64,000 bases of DNA from Nodosilinea sp. E11. GTDB lineage: Bacteria > Cyanobacteriota > Cyanobacteriia > Phormidesmidales > Phormidesmidaceae. The stretch spans positions 2,412,001 to 2,476,000 of the forward strand of contig NZ_CP136520.1 of the NCBI RefSeq assembly GCF_032813545.1, in the 5' to 3' direction. Position 1 is the stretch's first letter; each line of letters opens with the position of its first letter. The position numbers and the translations under genes were made by a program. The notes under the pieces were generated by a model. The model was given only the letters and a program-made list of their open reading frames with translations, made no database searches and had not been told where the DNA came from. This document shows, one piece after another, positions 27,177-36,326 of this stretch.

Positions 27177-27839
27177 GTGAAAGCATTTGTTGCAGGGGCC
27201 ACAGGGGCAACTGGCTCTAAAATTGTGACCCAGTTGGTCAATCGCGGCGTGCCGGTAGTGGCCTTTGTGCGTGATGCCGCCGCCGCTAGAGCCAAGCTAC
27301 CCATTGAGGTGACGCTAGTAGAAGGCAGTGTCACCGATAGAGACAGCATTCGTAGGGCGATCGCAGGCTGCACCGTTTTGCTCTCGGCCACCGGAGCCCG
27401 TCCTGGCTTTGACCCCACTGGCCCCTACCAAGTCGATTACGAAGGCAACAAAAACCTGATCGATGAAGCCAAAGCCGCTGGCATCGATCACTTCGTCATG
27501 GTGTCGTCGCTCTGCGTGTCCCGCTTTCTTCACCCGCTCAATTTGTTCTTTTTAATTCTCTACTGGAAGCAGCAGGCCGAGGCCTACCTGCAAGCTAGCG
27601 GCCTCACCTACACCATCGTCCGCCCCGGCGGCCTCAAAGACGATGACACCGACACCCGCACCCTCCTCATGGCCCCGGCTGACACTCTGTTTGAGGGCAG
27701 CATTGCTCGCTCAAAGGTGGCGGAGGTGTGTGTAGAGGCGCTGTACCTGCCCCAGGCCCGCAACAAAATCGTCGAGATCGTGGCCCAAGAGAACGCGAAC
27801 CCTCAGCCCTACGAGGCCCTATTTGCCGGCGTGGCTTAA
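27177..27839 (+). CDS. NAD(P)-binding SDR-type oxidoreductase or epimerase-like protein
   Basis: This 220-residue protein has the atypical short-chain dehydrogenase fold. The Rossmann motif GATGATGSKIV lies near residues 8-18, LVEGSVTDRDSIRRAI near 49-64, FVMVSSL near 105-111 and YTIVRPGGL near 142-150. The usual YxxxK dyad is absent, as in the plastid NAD(P)-binding family related to Tic62. It starts at GTG 27177 with GGGGGAA upstream. It may be a stress or photosystem-assembly factor; this is a guess. It converges on ppsA, with a perfect hairpin in the gap. Confidence 0.8.
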   Translation: MKAFVAGATGATGSKIVTQLVNRGVPVVAFVRDAAAARAKLPIEVTLVEGSVTDRDSIRRAIAGCTVLLSATGARPGFDPTGPYQVDYEGNKNLIDEAKAAGIDHFVMVSSLCVSRFLHPLNLFFLILYWKQQAEAYLQASGLTYTIVRPGGLKDDDTDTRTLLMAPADTLFEGSIARSKVAEVCVEALYLPQARNKIVEIVAQENANPQPYEALFAGVA

Positions 27840-28003
27840 AGAAAAGAGCGATCGCCCAGGGCCCCGATCCCTCAACCCCAAGAGAATGCGCAAACTCCCA
27901 GGGTAAGGGGGATGCTGGCTACCCCCTCTGATGGCACAGCGCAACCCCAGGTCACTCAGCCCAAACCGAATCCAAGTCCCATCCCCCTGATTCCCAAACG
28001 GCC

Positions 28004-28040
28004 AATCAGTAGGGGCGCATGCTGTGCGCCCCTACTGATT
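28004..28040. repeat. Perfect 16-bp-arm hairpin between convergent genes
   Basis: AATCAGTAGGGGCGCA at 28004 pairs fully with TGCGCCCCTACTGATT ending at 28040, with a 5-base loop. It sits between the convergent SDR and ppsA genes, so it could work as a transcription barrier in both directions, but the T-run is missing. It shares GTAGGGGC with the 44-bp palindrome at 3426. Confidence 0.8.
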
Positions 28041-28112
28041 GCGGGGGCAGCCAAGTCGGCTTTTGTATCAGACCCCAAAGGCGATCAAAACCTCTGGAGT
28101 CTGTAGCCCTGC

Positions 28113-30605
28113 TCAGCCCATCTGCTGCTCCATATCGGCAATCTCTAGGCGGGTTTTGATCACCGTATCGGGGTTGAGGCTGATCGAGTCGATGCCCTGT
28201 TCCACCAAGAAGCGGGCAAACTCGGGGTAGTCGCTCGGCCCCTGGCCGCAGATGCCGATCTTGCGGTGGTATTCTTTGGCCGTTTGAATCGCCATTTTCA
28301 CCATCCGCTTCACCCCGGTGCTGCGTTCGTCAAACAGGTGAGCCACCAGGGCCGAATCGCGATCGAGACCCAGGGTGAGCTGAGTGAGGTCATTCGAGCC
28401 AATAGAGAACCCGTCAAACACCTGGCTAAACTCGTCGGCCAGCACCACGTTGTTGGGCAGTTCGCACATGACGTAGACTTGCAGGCCGTTCTCACCGCGC
28501 ACCAGGCCATGTTTCGCCATTTCTTCGAGTACCCGGCGGCCCTCATCGGGGGTGCGGCAGAAGGGCACCATCAAAATCACGTTGGTCAGGCCCATGTCGT
28601 CGCGCACCCGCTTGAGCGCCTGGCACTCTAGGGCAAAGCCGTCGCGGTAGCGATCGTCGTAGTAGCGCGAAGCCCCCCGCCAGCCAATCATCGGGTTCTC
28701 TTCATCGGGCTCAAAGGTGCTGCCCCCCAGCAGGTGGGCATACTCGTTGCTCTTAAAGTCTGACAGACGCACCACCACGGGCTTGGGGTAAAAGGCGGCA
28801 GCCAGGGTGCCCACCCCGTGGGCCAGCTTGTCGATGAAATAATCGGGCTTGTGATCGTAGAGGGCGGTGAGCTGCTGAATCTGGCGCTTTTCAGATCCGT
28901 CGGGCAGCTGGTCAAAGTTGAGCAACGCCAAGGGGTGCACCTGAATGTGGTTGGCGATGATGAACTCCAGCCGGGCCAAGCCCACACCGTCGTTGGGCAG
29001 AGCCGCTAGAGTAAAGGCCAGCTCGGGATTGCCCACATTCATCATGATCTTGGTGCGGGTTTCGGGCAGGCTGTCGATCTGGGTAGTCTCAATGCGGAAG
29101 GGGATTTCGCCCCGGTAGATCAGTCCTTCTTCGCCGCCGGCGCAGGTGACGGTGACAGGTTCGCCCGTGGTAATCAGCTGGGTGGCATTGTCACAGCCAA
29201 CGATCGCCGGAATGCCCAATTCCCGCGCAATAATGGCCGCATGGCAGGTACGCCCCCCCTGGTCGGTGACGATCGCACTGGCTCGCTTCATGATCGGCTC
29301 CCAGTCGGGGTCGGTGCGGGCGGTGATCAGCACCTCACCGGGGCGAAACTGAGCAATCTGGTTGACGTCGAGAATGACGCAGGCGCTGCCCTGGCCGATC
29401 AGATCGCCGACGGCCCGGCCCTTGGCGACGGGTTCTGTACCGTCTGGCACCTCTAAAATGTACGATCGCAGCTCGTTCTGAGCCCGTTGCGACTGTACCG
29501 TTTCAGGCCGGGCTTGGACGATAAATAGCTCGCCCGTAATGCCATCCTTGGCCCACTCGATATCCATGGGGCTTTTGGTGCCCCGCAATTGGGTATAGTG
29601 CTCCTCGATGGTGCAGGCCCAGTGGGCAAGCTGGAGAATGTCGTCCTCGTCGATCGCAAAGCGGGCCTGATCGGCCAGGGGCACAGTCTCGTTTTTGGTC
29701 AGCTCGGTGCCACTGGTGTCGTAGACCATACGCAGCGCCTTGGTGCCCAAACGCTTGCTGAGAATTGGCTTGTGGCCGCTCTTGAGGGTAGGCTTAAACA
29801 CCACATACTCATCGGGGTTGACGCTGCCCTGCACCACATTTTCGCCCAGGCCGTAGGCGGCGGTAATCAGCACGGCATTCTCAAAGCCAGTCTCAGTATC
29901 AATCGAGAACATGACGCCGGAGGTGGCCAGGTCTGAGCGCACCATGCGCTGAATGCACACCGACAGCGCCACATCGAAGTGGTCAAATTGCTTAGTGGTG
30001 CGGTAAGAAATGGCGCGATCGGTAAACAGCGAGGCGTAGCACTTCTTGCAGGCAATCAGCACCGCCTGGTCACCGTAGACATTGAGGTAGGTCTCTTGCT
30101 GACCGGCAAAGCTGGCGTCGGGTAGGTCTTCGGCAGTGGCACTAGAGCGCACCGCCACATCGACCTCGGTGTAGGCGTGGTCGGCCAGACAAGACTCGTC
30201 GTCTAAGCAGAGGTTTTGGCCAGCTTCTTCACACATCTGGTGGTAAGCGCGCAGAATAGTCGCCTTGAGATCGTCAGGAAAGGTGGCGTTAAGAATTAGC
30301 GATCGCGCTTTTCTACCCCGCCGCCTGAGTTCAGTGACATCGTTGATATCAAAGCCACCCAACACCTGCCGCAGCTGAGCATCAAGGCCGGTTTTCTCAA
30401 TGAAGTAGCGGTAGGCGTAAGACGTGGTGGCAAACCCCGTTGGCACCCGAATGCCCTGAGGGGTCAACTGCTGAATCATTTCGCCGAGGGAGGCATTTTT
30501 GCCACCGACGATGGGGACATCGTCGAGGCGTAGTTCATCGAGCCAGAGAACAAGCTGTTGATCCCGCTGAGGGGCAGATTGCTGAACCACAGACGTAGCT
30601 ACCAT
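28113..30605 (-). CDS. ppsA: Phosphoenolpyruvate synthase
   Basis: This 830-residue enzyme converts pyruvate, ATP and water to PEP, AMP and phosphate. Domains in order: the ATP-grasp region from the N-terminus (GGKNASLGEMIQQL, VDVAVRSSATAEDLPDASFAGQQ), the central phosphohistidine domain (TDQGGRTCHAAIIARELGIP) and the C-terminal TIM-barrel (VGLARLEFI, VYVMCELPNNVVLADEF, SIGSNDLTQLTLGLDRDS). Length is normal for PpsA and shorter than pyruvate phosphate dikinase. It feeds gluconeogenesis and carbon partitioning. Start ATG at 30603-30605 has GGTGGCGACC upstream. It stands alone, with about 290 bp of upstream sequence. Confidence 0.96.
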   Translation of the reverse strand: MVATSVVQQSAPQRDQQLVLWLDELRLDDVPIVGGKNASLGEMIQQLTPQGIRVPTGFATTSYAYRYFIEKTGLDAQLRQVLGGFDINDVTELRRRGRKARSLILNATFPDDLKATILRAYHQMCEEAGQNLCLDDESCLADHAYTEVDVAVRSSATAEDLPDASFAGQQETYLNVYGDQAVLIACKKCYASLFTDRAISYRTTKQFDHFDVALSVCIQRMVRSDLATSGVMFSIDTETGFENAVLITAAYGLGENVVQGSVNPDEYVVFKPTLKSGHKPILSKRLGTKALRMVYDTSGTELTKNETVPLADQARFAIDEDDILQLAHWACTIEEHYTQLRGTKSPMDIEWAKDGITGELFIVQARPETVQSQRAQNELRSYILEVPDGTEPVAKGRAVGDLIGQGSACVILDVNQIAQFRPGEVLITARTDPDWEPIMKRASAIVTDQGGRTCHAAIIARELGIPAIVGCDNATQLITTGEPVTVTCAGGEEGLIYRGEIPFRIETTQIDSLPETRTKIMMNVGNPELAFTLAALPNDGVGLARLEFIIANHIQVHPLALLNFDQLPDGSEKRQIQQLTALYDHKPDYFIDKLAHGVGTLAAAFYPKPVVVRLSDFKSNEYAHLLGGSTFEPDEENPMIGWRGASRYYDDRYRDGFALECQALKRVRDDMGLTNVILMVPFCRTPDEGRRVLEEMAKHGLVRGENGLQVYVMCELPNNVVLADEFSQVFDGFSIGSNDLTQLTLGLDRDSALVAHLFDERSTGVKRMVKMAIQTAKEYHRKIGICGQGPSDYPEFARFLVEQGIDSISLNPDTVIKTRLEIADMEQQMG

Positions 30606-30894
30606 GTCGCCACCTTAAACATCTATTGAGTTAAGTCGGGCACCGGTTCAAACGCTTTACCCAGCAAAACCCCCAGCCGATCGAGACCGGGAACTTGCGA
30701 TTTTGCTGGGATAAAGCTTTGTCGCTGGGCCACCTACCTCCATGCTAAAAATCTGGGGATCAGCCCACAAGCTTGTCTAACTTTTCGTGTCTCGAATGCA
30801 ATAGATGTATACAACCCTAGCCACCCACTCACCCCGAGCAGACCATCTAAACCGCTGTTACAGTGATCCATAGATCCTCCTTAGCAGGCTAACC

Positions 30895-31107
30895 ATGGAT
30901 AGTCGTGAACTTGCCCAATTTATTGAGGCCAGAGATGGCATCTCTAAACCCTGGCTGCTGGTGCTGTTGCGCTTGACGAAGTTAAAAGAGCGAAAAGACA
31001 CCACCCCCCACGAGATCTACATGGCAGAACTCAGTGCACTGCACCAAGAGCTGATGGGCCTGGGAGAGTGGTGGGTCGGTAATGAAAATGAACTGCTTAA
31101 CCCCTAG
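30895..31107 (+). CDS. Small cytosolic protein, unknown function (70 aa)
   Basis: This 70-residue protein is charged and helical (DSRELAQFIEARDGISKPWL, then HEIYMAELSALHQEL), with an acidic end. ATG at 30895 and a weak AGG upstream. It stands alone between ppsA (divergent) and the ABC-2 permease gene. The codon pattern looks like the neighbours. I do not recognise a family and see no signal peptide or metal motif. Confidence 0.6.
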   Translation: MDSRELAQFIEARDGISKPWLLVLLRLTKLKERKDTTPHEIYMAELSALHQELMGLGEWWVGNENELLNP

Positions 31108-31326
31108 AACTGGATTGGTGGGCAAAACCGAGTCCTTGGCGCAGATTTCCCAGGGGTAAGCACCCAGGGGTCGCGGTTTATGGCATGCGGTTCGCGGCTA
31201 GCCTTGGACCTAAAACCTTGAACCGTATACTCCCTGTACTAGGGAACTCTCTGCCCAGTGAACCCTGCCCTTTAGCCCCCTAGCCTTTAAACTATTAAGC
31301 AGTTAAGAAGTGTTGCAACTGATCCC

Positions 31327-32154
31327 GTGACTAATATCCTTTCTCGTCCGCGCCAGCGTCAGGGCCAGGTGCTGCCCCTCAGCACCCTTTGGAGTGATAT
31401 GCTCACGGTGTTTTGGGGCGACTGGCTCGACCTGCGGGTGCGCATTCCCCAGGTGGCGGCCTCGGGGCTGGTGTCGCCCTTAATTTATATTTTGGCCTTT
31501 GGTCTAGGATTGGGCAGTGCGATCGACCAGGTGACCACCCCGCCAGCGGGCGACAATTACCTAGAGTTTATTCTGCCGGGGATGGTAGCGCTGTCGTCGA
31601 TGGTGATTAGCTTTGGCGGCACCACGTTTTCGATTTGCGGCGATCGCCTCTTCACCAAAACCTTCGAGGAAATGCTGCTCTACCCGGTGCATCCCCTGGC
31701 GCTGCACCTGGGCAAAATGCTGGCGGGCATTGTGCGCGGGCTGATGACCGCAGGCTCGGTCATTTTGGTGGCGATTCTGTTTACGGGGCGGTTTTGGAGC
31801 TTCATTAACCCGCTGTTTTTGCTGTTGGTGGTGCTCAACTGCGCCGTGTTTGCAGGCCTAGGGGTAATCGTCGGGCTCAACGTCAAATCGCTTGAGAGCG
31901 TGGGCCTATTCAACAACTTTTTGATTGTGCCGATGTCGTTTTTAGGCGGCACGTTCTTCGACCCGGCGACGCTGCCGGTGGCGCTAAAGGCGATCGTCTA
32001 CCTGCTGCCGCTGACCTATACCACCGTCGGCCTGCGGGCAGCGGCCTACAAACCCCTGGCTGAGTTCCCTTGGTACTCAATCCCCATTCTGCTAGCGGTG
32101 GCGGGGGTGCTGGCGGCGATCGGGGCAAGACAATTTTCAACCCAGCAAGATTAG
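31327..32154 (+). CDS. ABC-2 type transporter permease
   Basis: This 275-residue permease of the ABC-2 superfamily has six membrane helices. The pattern YLEFILPGMVALSSMVISF, then FEEMLLYPVHPLALHLGKML and FLGGTFFDPATLPVALKAIVYLLPLTY matches the DrrB/NodJ-like group (the 'LP.T' end motif is visible). Start is GTG at 31327, with no upstream ATG. The ATPase partner is not adjacent. It differs from the 9-10.6 kb permease pair. Substrate unknown. Confidence 0.85.
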   Translation: MTNILSRPRQRQGQVLPLSTLWSDMLTVFWGDWLDLRVRIPQVAASGLVSPLIYILAFGLGLGSAIDQVTTPPAGDNYLEFILPGMVALSSMVISFGGTTFSICGDRLFTKTFEEMLLYPVHPLALHLGKMLAGIVRGLMTAGSVILVAILFTGRFWSFINPLFLLLVVLNCAVFAGLGVIVGLNVKSLESVGLFNNFLIVPMSFLGGTFFDPATLPVALKAIVYLLPLTYTTVGLRAAAYKPLAEFPWYSIPILLAVAGVLAAIGARQFSTQQD

Positions 32155-32159
32155 CTGTC

Positions 32160-32179
32160 GGACATTGCAGGCAATGTCC
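32160..32179. repeat. GGACATTGC-AG-GCAATGTCC palindrome
   Basis: A 20-bp palindrome with 9-bp arms, 5 bp past the ABC-2 permease stop. It is a shorter variant of the 44-bp element at 3426 (which has GGGGCATTGCATGCAATGCCCC) and probably the same repeat family. Confidence 0.6.
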
Positions 32180-32191
32180 CTACTTTTCTGG

Positions 32192-32581
32192 TTACTCTTT
32201 GGCTTTGAGCAGCGCCACCGATCGCGAGAGTCGAGCCTGAGTCTGTATCATCAGCGGCCCGCGCAACCGCAGCCGCCCCAGAGTGACAAAAACTAAGCCC
32301 AACAGTAGGTCAACCCCGGCCACAGCGGCGATCGCCTGAAGCCAGCTCAGCCCCAGGGACTGGGCAAACACCACACTGGCGACGATGCCGAGCACAACTC
32401 CTGTGGTGAGTAGACCAATACCGACGCCCACCATGATAAAGCCGCTGATTAGGCGGCGGCTTTCGTAGTTGGCCTCTTGTACGGCAACATCGAGATGAGT
32501 ATCGACTAGCACTGTTGCCAAACGCAGCAGTCGCCGCAAGTAGCTTTCTACTTGGTCAAAGGCAGAGTCAGAGCTATCCAC
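32192..32581 (-). CDS. Putative phage-holin-family / DUF1469-type membrane protein
   Basis: This 129-residue protein has two central membrane helices (LISGFIMVGVGIGLLTTGVVLG, then WLQAIAAVAGVDLLLGLVFVTL). An N-terminal helical section and a Lys-rich tail surround them. This layout resembles the DUF1469 'phage holin family' common in cyanobacterial chromosomes; phage origin is not implied. Its start overlaps the end of the next gene upstream by 8 bp, so the two are probably an operon. Confidence 0.6.
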   Translation of the reverse strand: MDSSDSAFDQVESYLRRLLRLATVLVDTHLDVAVQEANYESRRLISGFIMVGVGIGLLTTGVVLGIVASVVFAQSLGLSWLQAIAAVAGVDLLLGLVFVTLGRLRLRGPLMIQTQARLSRSVALLKAKE

Positions 32582-33113
32582 GCTTGCCCCCCAAGATCAG
32601 ACCTAGCACAAAGCCAATGCCCAGGGCAATTAGCAGGCTTTGCCCCAGGTTGCCGCGAGCACGTTTCTCAAGTTCGGGCAGCATCTCAACCTTCAGCTCT
32701 TGAATCAGGTTCTCAGTGCGCGCTTCGAGGTCGTCAAGCAGATTGTCAATGCTAGATTTGTCTACCCCTAGCGACCCAGCAGACTCTAGGCCAGTAACCT
32801 CTAGGGCAGAGGCCAAGACCCCATTGTTTGAAACCTTACGAGCCGCCTTGCGGGCAGCCTTACGAGCCGCCTTCCCCAAGTTTGGTGGCTCGACTTCAAT
32901 TAGGCTGGCTAGCTCTTTGATTTGGCGACGCACTAGGGTTTGGGTGCGATCGGTTTCACCACTGATGTAGGCCACCGCCAGATCGAAATCGCCTTTGGTA
33001 GCGATCAGATTTTCTTCGATGAGCTGGGGCCACTCAGCCAACATCATCGGCACAATAGCGTCAAAGTGTTGCTCAAAGGTAGCTTGGGCATTGGTGGCAG
33101 TGTGGCTGGCCAT
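32574..33113 (-). CDS. Membrane-anchored helical protein, unknown function
   Basis: This 179-residue protein starts with a soluble helical domain (EQHFDAIVPMMLAEWPQLIEEN) and ends in one hydrophobic helix (NLGQSLLIALGIGFVLGLILGGKRG). A striking basic repeat, KAARKAARKAARK, lies near residues 80-92, and a long amphipathic helix follows (NLLDDLEARTENLIQELKVEM). The layout with a C-terminal GlyLeu anchor resembles DUF883-type proteins. It is the first gene of a two-gene unit with the holin-family gene; likely envelope-related. Confidence 0.6.
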   Translation of the reverse strand: MASHTATNAQATFEQHFDAIVPMMLAEWPQLIEENLIATKGDFDLAVAYISGETDRTQTLVRRQIKELASLIEVEPPNLGKAARKAARKAARKVSNNGVLASALEVTGLESAGSLGVDKSSIDNLLDDLEARTENLIQELKVEMLPELEKRARGNLGQSLLIALGIGFVLGLILGGKRG

Positions 33114-33164
33114 GGCTGGCTCCCGGTGGTGGACGGTGGACGAAGCGGTGCAGGCTACCGTGCT

Positions 33165-33725
33165 CTAAGAACTGCGCCATTTACGCCTGCGCCGCCGGAA
33201 GAGTAGGTACATCAGCACCCCTACTACGAGTACTACCAAAATTGGCACCGCGATCGCGAGTACCGAAAGGATGGTTGAGCTGACCAATTCTGTTGTAGAG
33301 ACAGCAATATTGCCCACTGGCCCTGCCGCTGCGGTAGAGGCCAACCGAGCCAACCCGGTAAATGCCTGGGTGCCGCTGGCCACGCTGCCTCCGGCGATCA
33401 GCGCCAGGCTCCACTGCAAAAAGGGATTGATGTCGCCCCCGGTAACGGCGGCGGTGAGAACAGTGCCTGCGATCGCCGCCGCGGGCAGTTCTACCGCATC
33501 CATAACGTTATCGACGATGGGCACAAAGTAAATCAACACCTCTAGAACAGTGGCGACCACAAAGGCAATAATGGCCGGGGTGCTGGCCATCCACGCCATA
33601 CCGGGCGACAGGGCCAAGTAGCCCTGCTGAGCCGCTATGCCTGCAATTAAGAAAGGCACCAAGATCCTAAACCCAGCGGCGGCGCTCAGGCCAATGCCAA
33701 TGGCAACGTGCAGCAGTAGGTCCAT
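33165..33725 (-). CDS. DUF4126 family membrane protein
   Basis: This 186-residue protein has about four to five membrane helices: HVAIGIGLSAAAGFRILVPF, then PIVDNVMDAVELPAAAIAGT, GGSVASGTQAFTGLARL and SVLAIAVPILVVLVV. The pattern with the conserved 'VDN..D' turn matches DUF4126. It ends in an Arg-rich cytoplasmic tail. The ATG at 33723-33725 has GGAGAG upstream; an extension to 33806 adds 27 unlikely residues. Function unknown. Confidence 0.78.
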   Translation of the reverse strand: MDLLLHVAIGIGLSAAAGFRILVPFLIAGIAAQQGYLALSPGMAWMASTPAIIAFVVATVLEVLIYFVPIVDNVMDAVELPAAAIAGTVLTAAVTGGDINPFLQWSLALIAGGSVASGTQAFTGLARLASTAAAGPVGNIAVSTTELVSSTILSVLAIAVPILVVLVVGVLMYLLFRRRRRKWRSS

Positions 33726-33827
33726 CACTCTCCACGGTGTAAGCCTAGGCCTAGTGTATGGGGCAAAGGCAGAACATGGGCCAGGGCCAAGGTAACGTTT
33801 TGGCACAGGCGAGAGCTACTCACGCAC

Positions 33828-35003
33828 CTAATCTTCGCCCAGGGGGGCAACCGACTCTAGGTCATCTTGGCCGAGGGAAAAGACCTGGCCATCAATAAAC
33901 AGGCGAGTAATGCCCTTGGCTTGCAGGTAGGGGCTGGTGGTTTGCAGTAGGGTGCCGTCGGGTACCTTGACCACTCGCTGGTTACGACGCGAAAACCGCC
34001 GGGCCACATTGTGGTTTTCAAACACCGGTAGGGTGCGCGAGTCGCCCTCGGTCTCTGGGATTTGGCCGAGTTCGGCAAAGGTGCGCAGGGGCAGCACTAC
34101 CAGTTCTGAGGAGGTGCGCTCGACCACCACGTAGCAGAGAGGCGGCAGCACGTCAGCCGTGAGCGGCGCAATCTCTAGGGTCTCTAAATGGGGGGTAGAA
34201 CCGCGATCGCCACCTTCCCAAGCATAGGTATTGGCATCATCGTCGTCACCATCATCGTCGTCGTCGCTATCGTCTTCGTCGTAGTCATCCCCAAGCACGG
34301 GATTGTCATCCCAGTCATCGTCAAGGTCATCAGCCGTTTCGTCGTTCGATGACTTGGCGGCAGCAGGAACACTCTGAGCCGACTTCAGCACTGGCCGAGC
34401 CGGCTTTTCGGGAGGGGCGGCGGGGTCGGGGACAGGTTCGGTGAGGGAGAGCTGAGTCACCTCAGGGGGGGCTTCGACCTCGGGTTCTGCGCTGTCGTCT
34501 GGGGGACTGTCTGCTGCGGTTTCAGAGAGGCGCGATCGCCGTTTTCTTGTAGGTTTCGGTGAGGGAGCTGGGGCTTCAGCCGCAACCGCAGCTGCCTCTG
34601 GGTCTGCGGCCAGGGTAACAGCGATCGCAGGTTCGGCGACGGGCTCAACCACGGGTTCGGCGACAGGCTCGGCGACAGGTTCGACTGTTTTCTGACGACG
34701 CTTAACCTGAGGTTTTGAGCTAGCCTCGGGTTCGACTAAAACCGGGGGCAAGATCTCGGTCCTATCGTCGGGCATGACGACTTCCAAAGCAGCCTTACCG
34801 GGCACAGATCGCTCACTCGCTCCGCGTTTCTGCTGAATCAAAAGGCTGTATTCAGCTTCGGGCAAGCTGGCTTTCAACAACCGGCTGATGGTGCTGTTGC
34901 TGACCCCATAGCGATCCGCCAGAGTTGAGGTCGTTTCCTGGGGCTGGCGGTACAGGCTCAAGATAGAAGTCTTGTCAGCCTCAGTCAGCTTTTTGGGTGC
35001 CAT
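33828..35003 (-). CDS. HTH protein with long acidic, proline-rich middle
   Basis: This protein has 391 residues. Residues 1-45 form a helix-turn-helix like that of transposase or resolvase N-termini (EADKTSILSLYRQPQETTST, then ADRYGVSNSTISRLLKASLPE). Residues 60-265 are low complexity: Pro/Ala/Glu/Val repeats (EPVAEPVAEPVVEPVAEP) followed by a long Asp-rich run near 230-260. Residues 275-391 are a compact domain with LPPLCYVVVERTSSELVVLP and VKVPDGTLLQTTSPYLQAKG. It is not a transposase: no catalytic DDE domain is present. It is probably a DNA-binding regulator or structural protein, family unknown. ATG at 35001-35003. Confidence 0.65.
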   Translation of the reverse strand: MAPKKLTEADKTSILSLYRQPQETTSTLADRYGVSNSTISRLLKASLPEAEYSLLIQQKRGASERSVPGKAALEVVMPDDRTEILPPVLVEPEASSKPQVKRRQKTVEPVAEPVAEPVVEPVAEPAIAVTLAADPEAAAVAAEAPAPSPKPTRKRRSRLSETAADSPPDDSAEPEVEAPPEVTQLSLTEPVPDPAAPPEKPARPVLKSAQSVPAAAKSSNDETADDLDDDWDDNPVLGDDYDEDDSDDDDDGDDDDANTYAWEGGDRGSTPHLETLEIAPLTADVLPPLCYVVVERTSSELVVLPLRTFAELGQIPETEGDSRTLPVFENHNVARRFSRRNQRVVKVPDGTLLQTTSPYLQAKGITRLFIDGQVFSLGQDDLESVAPLGED

Positions 35004-35060
35004 GCCGTGGGTTCCGTAACAATGCCATCTAATATCTTAAGGCTAATCTCTCAAAGGGCC

Positions 35061-36044
35061 TTAACCTCGTCGTCGTCGGGTGCTGCGGCGAGAATTCACC
35101 GAAACGGCATGTTCGACCACCGCCCCAAGGCCAAAAAAGACTGCCGAAAACGTCCAAAAGACTTCCCAGAGGCTGCCTTCGATGTAGGTGTCGGTATTGA
35201 CAGCATAGGCAAAAAACATATCGGCAATGTAGAGACAAAAGGCGGCGATCGCAATCAGCTTCCACGACTGTGAGTAACGCCCGCCCCAAAAAGCCACCAG
35301 CAGCGTACCCGCAATTACCAGCAGCACAATGTCACCAATCAAGTAGAGTAGACCGACGACGTCCACCATTGGTTCCAGCATGCCGTCTAGCTGCAAGACC
35401 CAGCCTGGCGCTGAACTCGTGGCCTCGATCGGTGCTGCGGCTTCAATCTCGGGCACCGCAACCTCCTCCTCGGTAGCAGCCTGAGCAACCTGATAGATCG
35501 GTGGACCTGACTCCAAAGGCCCAACGGTAGCTTCAGCGGCGGCTAAGTTGACGAAAATAGCCAGCAGTACTCCCCCCAAACCAATGCCAACCACCATCAG
35601 CCACTGAGGCACCTCCAGGTTTAATCGCCTGGGCAGCACGGCCTTAAACATGCCAGCGGCCAAAAAGACATAGCTAAAAATGTAGAAAAAATCGCCCAGC
35701 GACACCGCCGGGTCAAGCCCCCAAACTGTACCCCAAATAAAGAACAGCACCGTGCCCATGGCATAGAACAGCAAGCCCAGGCCAATCCAGAACCAGACGT
35801 TGCGGCCGCTGACGATTTGGGTACTGCGCCAGTTTCGAAAGCACAACACCGAGGCCAAGAAAAATGCCCCAATTTCTAGCAGGTTAATGCCAACTAAAAA
35901 CCAGCCGGGTTGGGCACCATCTTCTCCAGGTGCCGTAAACAGCAGGAAAAACAGCAGCGTAACCACACCCCAGGCGATGCAGGCTCCCACCAACAGCGGG
36001 GTAGATGGGTCACGGGTAGAGGCCGATGTCGATGACTTGCTCAA
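35061..36044 (-). CDS. Polytopic membrane protein, unknown function
   Basis: This 327-residue protein has about eight membrane helices in two groups. The first group starts at LLVGACIAWGVVTLLFFLL. The second group follows a central acidic loop rich in Glu/Ala (ATEEEVAVPEIEAAAP). It ends in RRSTRRRRG. An ORF from 36251 starts with Cys/Arg-rich residues with no family look. I prefer TTG at 36042-36044, which has AGGAG 7 bases upstream and gives the start MSKSSTSASTRDPSTPLL. No signature motif is seen; a sensor-like membrane domain (MHYT or similar) cannot be excluded. Confidence 0.55.
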   Translation of the reverse strand: MSKSSTSASTRDPSTPLLVGACIAWGVVTLLFFLLFTAPGEDGAQPGWFLVGINLLEIGAFFLASVLCFRNWRSTQIVSGRNVWFWIGLGLLFYAMGTVLFFIWGTVWGLDPAVSLGDFFYIFSYVFLAAGMFKAVLPRRLNLEVPQWLMVVGIGLGGVLLAIFVNLAAAEATVGPLESGPPIYQVAQAATEEEVAVPEIEAAAPIEATSSAPGWVLQLDGMLEPMVDVVGLLYLIGDIVLLVIAGTLLVAFWGGRYSQSWKLIAIAAFCLYIADMFFAYAVNTDTYIEGSLWEVFWTFSAVFFGLGAVVEHAVSVNSRRSTRRRRG

Positions 36045-36326
36045 TAGTTCACTCCTAAAGGAACTCAACGGCGCAACTGTCAATGTGGTGACGCGGTGGC
36101 CCTCGGGAGCTGGTCTAACTCCGGGGAAAGAACCATCGCAGCGATCGCCCGCCCTAGCGGTGCACCCAGCGCAACGCCTGAATTGTACCGATTCCCCAGT
36201 CGCTTGGGCCGACCACCCTAAAGAATCATGGGAATTAGGCATGGGGAGCAATATTTCTTAAACTCCTTAACCGCACCGTCTGTTTCCCAAGCAGTCAGGC
36301 CTGCCTTCAATGGCTCCACACCTGAA

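Noticed and set aside
32192-33113. Phage holin gene as a sign of prophage
   Set aside because: The 'phage holin family' label covers many chromosomal DUF1469-type proteins; no phage structural, lysis or integrase genes lie nearby.
33828-35003. Transposase annotation for the HTH protein
   Set aside because: Only the HTH is transposase-like; there is no DDE or RNase H domain and no terminal inverted repeat.
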